Of a DNA stretch of 64,000 nucleotides, positions 1-6,697 are shown in pieces. The stretch comes from Treponema primitia ZAS-2 (GTDB lineage: Bacteria; Spirochaetota; Spirochaetia; Treponematales; Breznakiellaceae). The notes beneath the pieces were generated by a model. That model did no database searches, was not told the origin of the DNA, and worked only from the letters and a program-made list of their open reading frames with translations. A program made the translations under genes and the position numbers. The stretch covers positions 2,418,001 to 2,482,000 of the forward strand of contig NC_015578.1 of assembly GCF_000214375.1 (NCBI RefSeq), written 5' to 3'. Each line of letters begins with the position of its first letter. Position 1 is the first letter of the stretch.

Positions 1-1953
1 GGGCGCATCATCATTTCCAACCCGGATATGCTCCACGCAGGGATTTTGCCCAACCACCCCCGGTGGATCAAGTTTTTTTCCAACCTCAAATACGTGGTAA
101 TTGACGAGGCCCACGCCTACCGGGGCGTCCTGGGGAGCCATGTGGCGGATGTGCTGCGCCGGCTCAGGCGTATTGCCGCGTTTTACGGCTCAAAGCCCCG
201 GTTCATCCTCTGTTCTGCCACTATTGCCAACCCCCGGGAGCTGGCGGAAGCCCTGATTGGCGACGAGGTCACCCTAATCGACAATAACGGGGCGCCCAGG
301 GGCGAAAAGCGGATCATCCTCTACAACCCGCCCCTGGTTGATGCGGTCCAGGGCATACGGCGCAGCGTGGTGACCGAAAGCCGGCGCTGGATGCTTGCCT
401 TCCTCAAGGAGGGCATCAAGACCATACTCTTTGCCCATTCCCGGATAAAAACTGAGGTGGCCGCCTCCTACGTGAACGAGGACCTGGCGAATTTTTTTAC
501 CGACAACAGCCGTATCCGGGTGGAAGCCTATCGGGGGGGCCTGCTCCCCAACGAGCGCCGGGAAATTGAAAAGGGCTTACGGGAGGGCAGCATACAGGGG
601 GTGGTGTCCACCAATGCCCTGGAACTGGGGATCGACATTGGCGGCCTGGACGCTTCGGTAGTAGCGGGGTTCCCCGGCTCCTTCAACAGTTTCTGGCAGC
701 AGTCCGGTCGGGCAGGCCGGCGCGGCGGGACCTCGGTATCGGTCTTTGTGGCCTCCGCCTCTCCCCTGGACCAGTTCATCATGAACGACCCGGAATGGTT
801 TTTCAGGAAAAGCGCCGAAGAGGCCCGCATAGACCCGGACAATCCCTACATACTCACGGACCACGTTAAATGCGCCGCCTTTGAGCTCCCCTTCCGGGAT
901 GAGGCCATAGCGCAGGGCGAGGAACCCTTTGGAAAAGATGTAGGGGAGGTGCTCGCCTTTCTGGAAGAAGAAGGGGTGGTCCGCCATACCGGGGGCGCGG
1001 TTTCCGCTGAAGGAGCGGCTTCCGCTGAGAGCGCAGTTTCTGCCGAGAGCGCGGCCGCCGCTGACGCCGACCGGGAGCGCCGCCAGGGACGCTGGCATTG
1101 GGCGGACCGCTCTTTCCCCGCCGAGGGAGTAAGCCTCCGCTCAGCCCTGGCGGACAATGTGGTAATCCTGGATGTGACCCAGGGGCGGAACCAGGTGATA
1201 GGCGAGATGGACCGGCCCAGTGCCAAGGAGATGCTCTTCAAAAACGCGGTGTACATACACCGGGGCCGACAGTACCTGGTGGAATCCCTGGACATAGAAA
1301 ACCGCAAGGCCCTGGTCCGGGAAGCGGATGTAAACTACTTTACCGACGGCCTGGTAAAAACAGACATCAAGGTCCTCACGGAGGACGAAGAGGTGACAGT
1401 CACCATTTCCGGCAAAAGCGCTGCCCGGGGCATTTTATGCGATATCCTGGTCCGCTCCCAGGTAGCGCGGTTCAAGAAGATACGCTTCCACACTCATGAA
1501 AATATCGGTTACGGGGAAATTGATCTGCCCGAAGAAGAAATGCAGACCCGGTCCCTGGCCCTGCTTTTTGGGAAAGACACCGGCGCCGGAGAAGTCCTGG
1601 CAGGTTTCGCCGAGGAGGAAGTGGGATCGATACTCTCCGGCGCGGGAACCCTGATCAAGCATATAGCCCCGATCTTCATCCTCTGCGACAGCCGGGACAT
1701 CGGGGTGGCTGAACGGGTCCGGGACCCCCACTTCGGCATACCCGCCCTGTTTATCTACGACAAGTACCCCGGGGGCACCGGTCTGGCAGAAGCCCTGTCC
1801 CGACGCGCCGGGGACCTATTCCAATCCGCAGCGGAAACCCTGTCCCGCTGCCCCTGCAAAACCGGCTGCCCCGCCTGTGTAGGCCCCGGCGGTAACAAAG
1901 AGGGGACCAAGGTGTTCCTGGACGCCCTCATTCAGGAAAAACGTGGCTCCTAA
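1..1953 (+). CDS. mrfA: MrfA/YprA-type DEAD/DEAH-box DNA helicase (5' end outside window)
   Basis: The reading frame is open from base 1, so the N-terminal part, including Walker A, lies outside the window. Visible helicase motifs are VVIDEAHAYRG (motif II, bases 94-126), SATIANP (motif III), STNALELGIDIG (motif V) and QQSGRAGRRGG (motif VI, near base 700). The C-terminus has the DUF1998-type zinc ligands C-x-C-x3-C-x2-C (CPCKTGCPACVG) near residue 610. In Bacillus, MrfA (YprA) is a 3'-5' DNA helicase that works with the exonuclease MrfB in repair of mitomycin damage, and here the next gene is that partner. Around bases 1000-1075 there is an Ala/Ser/Glu-rich run built on a repeated SAE unit, a low-complexity insertion I do not expect in the family. 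It overlaps mrfB by 11 bp, implying translational coupling. Identification is firm; the physiological role is inferred from the family. Confidence 0.9.
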   Translation, partial: GRIIISNPDMLHAGILPNHPRWIKFFSNLKYVVIDEAHAYRGVLGSHVADVLRRLRRIAAFYGSKPRFILCSATIANPRELAEALIGDEVTLIDNNGAPRGEKRIILYNPPLVDAVQGIRRSVVTESRRWMLAFLKEGIKTILFAHSRIKTEVAASYVNEDLANFFTDNSRIRVEAYRGGLLPNERREIEKGLREGSIQGVVSTNALELGIDIGGLDASVVAGFPGSFNSFWQQSGRAGRRGGTSVSVFVASASPLDQFIMNDPEWFFRKSAEEARIDPDNPYILTDHVKCAAFELPFRDEAIAQGEEPFGKDVGEVLAFLEEEGVVRHTGGAVSAEGAASAESAVSAESAAAADADRERRQGRWHWADRSFPAEGVSLRSALADNVVILDVTQGRNQVIGEMDRPSAKEMLFKNAVYIHRGRQYLVESLDIENRKALVREADVNYFTDGLVKTDIKVLTEDEEVTVTISGKSAARGILCDILVRSQVARFKKIRFHTHENIGYGEIDLPEEEMQTRSLALLFGKDTGAGEVLAGFAEEEVGSILSGAGTLIKHIAPIFILCDSRDIGVAERVRDPHFGIPALFIYDKYPGGTGLAEALSRRAGDLFQSAAETLSRCPCKTGCPACVGPGGNKEGTKVFLDALIQEKRGS

Positions 1954-3256
1954 TCTGAAAAACCGGCTCCGGCTTATCCGGGAAAGCCGCCCTGTAAAGC
2001 CCGGTGCTGCTGGTGGCAAGGAAGCAGTTGCCGCCGCCACAGCAGGCCCCAGTGCGGCTTCCGGGGACCCAGCCGCTACGCTGGGCGCCCTTGCCCAGCC
2101 GGACTCCCCTGCCCTACCCGGCTGGACAAGCGCCGGCTATCAAACCCTCATGCGAACAGTCACCCAGGACCTGCCGGCCTTGCCTTCTGATCTGCCCCGG
2201 GCCCTGGGAATCCTGGCGCCGGACCTGCTCAGATACGCCGCCCTTACCGGAGGCGCCGCCGGAATAGACATGCCCGCCCCCGAGAACCTCCTTTTCTTCG
2301 ACCTGGAAACCACGGGCCTCTCCGGGGGTGCCGGTACGGTGGCTTTTCTTGCGGCATTCGGGCGCTTCGTTAAAACCGGCGCCGTTTACAGCCTGGTAAC
2401 AACCCAGTACCTGCTCCTGGACTACCCCGGGGAGCCGGAGTTCCTGGAAGCGGTTTTGGGAGAAATAGGGGCCAACCAGGCTCATACCACCCATGACGGC
2501 CGCACCAATAATGAAACCGGTTTCAATAAAAAAACCGGAAAGCCGCCCCTGGTGGTCAGCTATAACGGCAAAAGTTTTGACTCCCAGATTTTACGGAACC
2601 GCTGCCTCATGAACGGCCTGATACCCCTGGAACTCCACCAGGCCGACTTGCTTCACCCGGCCCGGCGGCTCTGGAAACGGCTGCTCCCCTCCTGCTCCCA
2701 GGGTGAAATCGAAAGTTCCGTCCTGGGCCTGGACCGGAGCGGGGACATTCCCGGGGCCCTGGCGCCGGATATCTGGTTTTCTTTTTTAAAAAACGGGGAA
2801 ACCGGGGATCTTTTGGGCATCTGCGACCACAATCTCCGAGATATACGGGGACTGGCTTCCCTTTTCATCGCCCTGACCCGCTTAGCCACTGATCCCCGGG
2901 GCGAAACCCTTCGCCACGACAGCGAGAACCTGGCCCTGTGGTGGCGGCGTATGGTCCGGCTTCACGGGGAGGCGGCTTTTGGGGAAGGGGCCGCAGAGAC
3001 CGGGGAAGCCCTCTTAGCCCGGGCGGCGGAAGCGGGCCATCCCCGGGCGGCCCATGCCTATTACCGGAAACTGGCCATTGACGCTGAGTGGAAACGGAAG
3101 GATTACGACGCGGCATTGGGGTATGTTGACACGTTCTTGGCGTTAGAAGAAATACAGGATAGTATAAGGGGCGAAATGAACTGCCGCCGGGAACGGCTGC
3201 TGGAAAAGCTGAAAAAATACGGAGGATCCCATGAATATACGGATTCTGACCATTGA
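1943..3256 (+). CDS. mrfB: MrfB/YprB-like DEDD-family 3'-5' exonuclease (RNase H fold)
   Basis: 437 residues starting at a GTG that overlaps the end of mrfA by 11 bp. The exonuclease core lies at about residues 110-320: motif I FFDLETTGLSGG (Asp and Glu metal ligands), motif II VVSYNGKSFDSQIL, and motif III around DHNLRDI. This is the DnaQ-like fold of YprB/MrfB, which in Bacillus pairs with MrfA. The first 60 residues are Ala/Pro/Gly-rich and probably disordered. The C-terminal 110 residues are helical with a TPR-like appearance (AAEAGHPRAAHAYYRKLA), as in YprB. The mrfA-mrfB order matches the Bacillus pair, which supports both calls. It overlaps the next gene by 26 bp. Confidence 0.85.
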   Translation: MAPNLKNRLRLIRESRPVKPGAAGGKEAVAAATAGPSAASGDPAATLGALAQPDSPALPGWTSAGYQTLMRTVTQDLPALPSDLPRALGILAPDLLRYAALTGGAAGIDMPAPENLLFFDLETTGLSGGAGTVAFLAAFGRFVKTGAVYSLVTTQYLLLDYPGEPEFLEAVLGEIGANQAHTTHDGRTNNETGFNKKTGKPPLVVSYNGKSFDSQILRNRCLMNGLIPLELHQADLLHPARRLWKRLLPSCSQGEIESSVLGLDRSGDIPGALAPDIWFSFLKNGETGDLLGICDHNLRDIRGLASLFIALTRLATDPRGETLRHDSENLALWWRRMVRLHGEAAFGEGAAETGEALLARAAEAGHPRAAHAYYRKLAIDAEWKRKDYDAALGYVDTFLALEEIQDSIRGEMNCRRERLLEKLKKYGGSHEYTDSDH

Positions 3257-3662
3257 AGATTATGACGCTGCCTACTCCCTGTGGAAGTCTTCCCAGGGCA
3301 TAGGTTTGCGGACCCTGGATGATTCCGAAACCGGGATCAGAAAATTTCTGGAACGGAACCCCCACACTTGTTTTGCGGCGGAGGAAAATGGGGAACTAGT
3401 GGGAACCATACTGGGGGGCAATGACGGACGCCGGGGCTATATATACCATGTGGCGGTAAAGGCGAGTTTCCGTGACCAGGGCATTGGGAAGTCCCTGCTG
3501 GAGGCAACAGAAAAAGCCCTCATCCAGGAGGGGATCAACAAATCTGCTCTGATATCCATGAAAACCAATGTGGGGGGAAACCGTTTCCTCAAGGCCTGCG
3601 GCTACCCCATCCGGGAAGACATAGTCTACCGGAACAAAGACCTCAACAGCGAAAATACCTGA
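3231..3662 (+). CDS. GNAT family N-acetyltransferase
   Basis: 143 residues. The start is supported by GGAGG six bases upstream, inside the end of mrfB. The acetyl-CoA binding motif A is clear: VAVKASFRDQGIGKSLLEAT (Q/R-x-x-G-x-G/A pattern, residues about 66-85), followed by a motif-B region ending GNRFLKACGYP. This arrangement is typical of RimI-like single-domain GNAT proteins, which transfer an acetyl group from acetyl-CoA to an amine. The substrate cannot be read from sequence. The 26-bp overlap with mrfB puts it in the mrfAB transcription unit, but a role in repair is not implied by that alone. Confidence 0.85.
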   Translation: MNIRILTIEDYDAAYSLWKSSQGIGLRTLDDSETGIRKFLERNPHTCFAAEENGELVGTILGGNDGRRGYIYHVAVKASFRDQGIGKSLLEATEKALIQEGINKSALISMKTNVGGNRFLKACGYPIREDIVYRNKDLNSENT

Positions 3663-3696
3663 GAGATGATCCGACTCAGGGTTATAAGGCGTATGC

Positions 3697-4290
3697 ATGT
3701 TTAACAGTATCCGTGGAACCATTACGGAAAAATTTGAGGATACCCTGCACATCCTCACCGGGGGTGTTGAATGGGAAATCATTTTGCCCAAAAGCGACGC
3801 AGCGAATCTTCCTGCTCCCGGCGAAGAAGGCCGGGTCTTTACCTGGCTCTACCACCGGGAGGACCAGATGCGGCTCTTCGGCTTTGCCGACGAGGTCAGG
3901 CGGGAGACCTTCCTGGAACTCAACAAAGTTGACGGCATAGGCCCCCGGCAGGCGATCAAAATCATGGGGGGCATAGGCCAGGAGGAACTGCAACGCGCCC
4001 TGGACACTGAAGATGTGGGCCGCCTGGAAGCGGTACCCGGGCTGGGGAAAAAAACTGCACAAAAAATGATCCTCACCCTCAAGGGCAAACTTGCAAGCGG
4101 GAGCGGGCGCCCCAATATCGCCTCCCCCCACTCTGAATTAGTAACCGCCCTCACGGAAATGGGCTACGACCAGCGCTCGGCCGCAGAAGCCCTGGAAAAA
4201 GCAGAGGCCCGGCTGCCTGAGGGGCTGAGCGGCGGGGAGCAGGAAAAGTTTCTGTTCAAACAGGCTATACTGTATTTAAGCGGAGTCTAA
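3697..4290 (+). CDS. ruvA: Holliday junction branch migration protein RuvA
   Basis: 197 residues, the usual RuvA length. The N-terminal OB-fold begins MFNSIRGTITEK. The tandem helix-hairpin-helix motifs read VDGIGPRQAIKIMGG (about residues 75-90) and VPGLGKKTAQKMI (about 110-125), which bind the Holliday junction. The C-terminal domain that contacts RuvB is present (LVTALTEMGYDQRSAAEAL). RuvA tetramers hold the four-way junction in a planar form and load the RuvB motor. In many bacteria ruvA is followed directly by ruvB; here ruvB lies 21 kb downstream at 25206, with an accessory island between them. Confidence 0.95.
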   Translation: MFNSIRGTITEKFEDTLHILTGGVEWEIILPKSDAANLPAPGEEGRVFTWLYHREDQMRLFGFADEVRRETFLELNKVDGIGPRQAIKIMGGIGQEELQRALDTEDVGRLEAVPGLGKKTAQKMILTLKGKLASGSGRPNIASPHSELVTALTEMGYDQRSAAEALEKAEARLPEGLSGGEQEKFLFKQAILYLSGV

Positions 4291-4353
4291 CGCTTCTGAG
4301 ACCCAATTGCGGGAAGCTGGATTTATTCATTCCTGTGAGATATTATTTATATC

Positions 4354-5382
4354 ATGCCAAGAAAAAAGCTGCCAAAAACCGCGTTGCCGCGCATTTATTT
4401 CATTGACAAAGAAATAGCGTCCCTTAAGTATCCAAATGGGCCGGCCCTGGCGCGGCAATACGAGACGAGCCTTTCCAGCATCAACCGGGATATTGCCTAT
4501 ATGCGGGACATGTTCCATGCGCCGATTGAGTACGATTTTTTCAAGAAGGGTTTTTACTATACCGATCCGACATTCCGGCTGACCGTGGGCGTAGGCCCGG
4601 CGGGGTTTGCCAGGGCGGATGACATTCTGGCTCTGGGCATGGCCAAGGAGCTTCTTGAGCTCTACGAGGGCACACCGATTCATGAGGCGGCACTGAATTT
4701 GCTTGAAAGTATTTCTGCCCCTTTTAAAAGTATGGACAGCGAATGGTTCAAGGAACGCATCGTGATCCCCCAGGCCGCAGCCGCGCCGATGAACAAAGCG
4801 GTGTGGAATGATCTGGTTGCAGCGATGCGGGAAAACGCTGTGGTCACCTTTCAATACCGGAGGGGTAATTCGCCACTGGAGAAGGACGGCACTGTGGCGC
4901 CGGCTACCGGCAAAGTTTCCAGGGAACTGCGGCGTGTCCGGCCTTACCAGCTTCTTTTCGACAGAACATCATGGTTTCTGTACGCCTATGATGAGGATAA
5001 AAGCGCCATGCGTATGTTCTCCCTGTCCAGGGTACAGGACATAAACCGGACCGGCGCTTTTTTTAAAATTCCCGAAAAGTTTGACTACCGCACCCAGGAA
5101 GGCATGAGTTACTTAGGCATTTTTTCGGGAAGCAAAACCCACAGGGTTACCATTGAAATCGACGGAGACGCCGAATGGATCAGGGAGCGCGAATGGGCGC
5201 CGGATCAGCGTATCAAGGAAAAAGCGGAGGGGATCGAACTCACCTTCACCACCAACCAGCTGCAAAAAACATTGGAATGGATCCTGGCACAGGGGCCCCG
5301 CGCCCGGCCAATTGCCCCCAGGGAGCTGGTGGAACAGTGGAAACAAACGGTACGCGCCATGGCGAAACGGGCGGAAGAATAG
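4354..5382 (+). CDS. WYL-domain transcriptional regulator (HTH + WYL)
   Basis: 342 residues. The N-terminal 65 residues form a winged HTH (LARQYETSLSSINRDIAYMR is the helix-turn-helix region). The WYL domain spans about residues 150-265, with RRVRPYQLLFDRTSWFLYAY and the RMFSLSRVQDI segment, the ligand-sensing fold found in PafBC, DriD, BrxR and CapW. A WCX-like C-terminal extension follows. WYL proteins commonly sense nucleic acid or nucleotides and control stress or phage-defence operons. Its gene is followed immediately by two promoters with 11-bp repeat arms (5395-5405 and 5502-5528), so it is the natural candidate to bind them. A TATTAT box lies 7 bp upstream of the ATG with no Shine-Dalgarno sequence, so the mRNA may be leaderless. 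It is the first gene of the island inserted after ruvA. Confidence 0.88.
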   Translation: MPRKKLPKTALPRIYFIDKEIASLKYPNGPALARQYETSLSSINRDIAYMRDMFHAPIEYDFFKKGFYYTDPTFRLTVGVGPAGFARADDILALGMAKELLELYEGTPIHEAALNLLESISAPFKSMDSEWFKERIVIPQAAAAPMNKAVWNDLVAAMRENAVVTFQYRRGNSPLEKDGTVAPATGKVSRELRRVRPYQLLFDRTSWFLYAYDEDKSAMRMFSLSRVQDINRTGAFFKIPEKFDYRTQEGMSYLGIFSGSKTHRVTIEIDGDAEWIREREWAPDQRIKEKAEGIELTFTTNQLQKTLEWILAQGPRARPIAPRELVEQWKQTVRAMAKRAEE

Positions 5383-5417
5383 TATGCCACTCTATGACAC
5401 GGTGAATGTGTTATACT
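5379..5417 (+). promoter_or_regulatory. Operator-promoter A (half-conserved inverted repeat + -10)
   Basis: The right arm TGACACGGTGA lies at 5395-5405, preceded by the spacer CTCTA and followed after 6 bp by TATACT (5412-5417). The left arm (5379-5389) matches the consensus seen in copies B and C at only about 6 of 11 positions. It overlaps the stop codon of the WYL gene. Arm, spacer and -10 distance agree with copies B (5502) and C (22059). Together with copy B it forms a tandem pair 123 bp apart; both copies are also followed by CCCGAAAAAAA, so the pair probably arose by duplication. Confidence 0.6.
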
Positions 5418-5501
5418 GACAGCATGCCCGAAAAAAATCCAGAAAGCGGAGTCAAATTGATAATTTTTCTAAAAAAAAGTAAAATTTCGTTCATCTTTTG
5501 C

Positions 5502-5540
5502 TCACCATATCACTCTATGACACGGTGAGTATGCTATAAT
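5502..5540 (+). promoter_or_regulatory. Operator-promoter B (11-5-11 inverted repeat + TATAAT)
   Basis: Left arm TCACCATATCA (5502-5512), spacer CTCTA (5513-5517), right arm TGACACGGTGA (5518-5528), 6-bp gap, then TATAAT (5535-5540). The arms pair at 9 of 11 positions. No TTGACA-like -35 box lies 17 bp upstream of the -10; the operator covers that region instead. This suggests a promoter that is either activator-dependent or blocked by a bound repressor. It reads towards the sigma-factor gene 187 bp downstream. The bound protein is inferred to be the adjacent WYL regulator. Confidence 0.65.
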
Positions 5541-5726
5541 AATAGCGTACCCGAAAAAAAGGTACGACTTAAACTGGGTGGATCATTTTCTCCTGAATTC
5601 CCCCTATGCCGCATTGCGGTAAAGAAAACGGACGCCATTGCGTCTGACGTCTCTGTATTTAGCGCTGCCATCCGTATGCTTGGCGCCGCCGGATATGGTG
5701 TCTTCTTTTAGCAGACAGGAGGAAAA
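5541..5726 (+). other. Leader of the sigma-factor gene with two small hairpins
   Basis: This 186-bp non-coding stretch lies between operator-promoter B and the sigma gene. It contains two small hairpins: TGCCGC/GCGGTA at 5607-5621 and GACGC/GCGTC at 5631-5644. The Shine-Dalgarno sequence AGGAGG is close to the ATG at 5727. I see no known riboswitch pattern. Confidence 0.4.
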
Positions 5727-6614
5727 ATGAAACTAAGGGCCGTAAATCAAAACAAAACGAGTAAGACAATCTCCGGTGTATCCTTTGAGGAGGATTCCCT
5801 GGGGATCTACTTCAAAGGTATGGGGAGCGAAAAGCTCCTGACGGCGGAACAGGAACTTGAGCTTGCCAAAGAGGTAGCGGAGGGCAATAAAACCGCCAAA
5901 GATAAAATGATCAGGGCAAACCTGCGCCTGGTTGTTTTCATGGCAAAAAAATACCGGAATTGCGGCCTTTCCCTTTCTGAGCTGGTTCAGGAAGGAAACA
6001 TTGGCCTCATGAGGGCTGTCGAAAAATTTGATTACCGGAAAGGATTCAGATTCTCCGCCTACGCCGGCTGGTGGATATACCAGGGTTTTACCAAAGCGAT
6101 AGCGGAGAAGACAAGAACAATTCGCCTGCCCTCCCATGTTATCACCCGGATCAATAAAATGAAGAAGGGGTCATCCCAACTTCAGGAATTTCTTGGGCGA
6201 AATCCCGAAGATGAGGAAATTGCCGAACACCTGGGATGGACAAGTAAACAGCTCAGGGTGGTAAAGGGTTTTTCCCGGGACGCTGTCTCCTTTGATACGC
6301 CGATTGGAGATGAAGAAGGGGCCGGGTCCCTGATCGATTTTATTGAAGATGAAAAGGTCTCTGATCCGGCGGATACGGCTATACGTACCTTCCTTAAGGA
6401 AGATCTGTACACTGCGCTCTCCACACTCCCTGCCCGTGAGCAGCGGGTATTGGAACTGCGTTTTGGGCTGAATGATGGCTGTCCCCTGAGCCTGAAAGAA
6501 GTTGGGAAGCGTGAAGGTCTTTCCCGGGAACGGATACGCCAGATTGAAGGCATGGGACTGCGGCATCTTCGCCAGCCCCATCGAAGCCGGAAATTGAAAG
6601 CATACATCCTGTAA
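5727..6614 (+). CDS. Sigma-70 family RNA polymerase sigma factor (RpoD-like, short)
   Basis: 295 residues with a good Shine-Dalgarno (GACAGGAGGAAAA-ATG). Region 1.2 is at about residues 24-55. Region 2 contains the core-binding and -10 recognition helix (FSAYAGWWIYQGFTKAIAEK). Region 3 is about 135-215. Region 4 ends with the HTH LSLKEVGKREGLSRERIRQI, which reads the -35. Region 1.1 is absent, so this is a group 2 or group 3 type factor rather than the housekeeping RpoD. It sits downstream of two operator-promoters (5379-5540) and upstream of the AAA ATPase. A hairpin follows the gene. By inference, it could transcribe other parts of the island, including the FGE gene at 22214 that carries the same operator. 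Alternatively it may be one of several paralogous stress sigma factors. Confidence 0.9.
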   Translation: MKLRAVNQNKTSKTISGVSFEEDSLGIYFKGMGSEKLLTAEQELELAKEVAEGNKTAKDKMIRANLRLVVFMAKKYRNCGLSLSELVQEGNIGLMRAVEKFDYRKGFRFSAYAGWWIYQGFTKAIAEKTRTIRLPSHVITRINKMKKGSSQLQEFLGRNPEDEEIAEHLGWTSKQLRVVKGFSRDAVSFDTPIGDEEGAGSLIDFIEDEKVSDPADTAIRTFLKEDLYTALSTLPAREQRVLELRFGLNDGCPLSLKEVGKREGLSRERIRQIEGMGLRHLRQPHRSRKLKAYIL

Positions 6615-6639
6615 ATTTACATTACATTCACCGCATGGG

Positions 6640-6668
6640 AACCCCCAAAATTGACCATTTTGGGGGTT
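6640..6668 (+). terminator. Perfect 12-bp hairpin between sigma factor and AAA gene
   Basis: AACCCCCAAAAT (6640-6651), loop TGACC, ATTTTGGGGGTT (6657-6668): a perfect 12-bp stem. The T-run is not immediate (GTATCGTCTGTTTTT follows), so it is either a weak intrinsic terminator or attenuator, or an RNA-stability element limiting read-through into the ATPase gene. Confidence 0.6.
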
Positions 6669-6697
6669 GTATCGTCTGTTTTTACGAAGGAGACCCT

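Noticed and set aside
577-1098. Long antisense frame inside mrfA
   Set aside because: It is opposite a strongly conserved helicase, has no ribosome-binding site and has a composition typical of GC-rich shadow frames.
5727-6614. Housekeeping sigma factor RpoD
   Set aside because: Too short, lacks region 1.1, and lies in an accessory island behind special operators.
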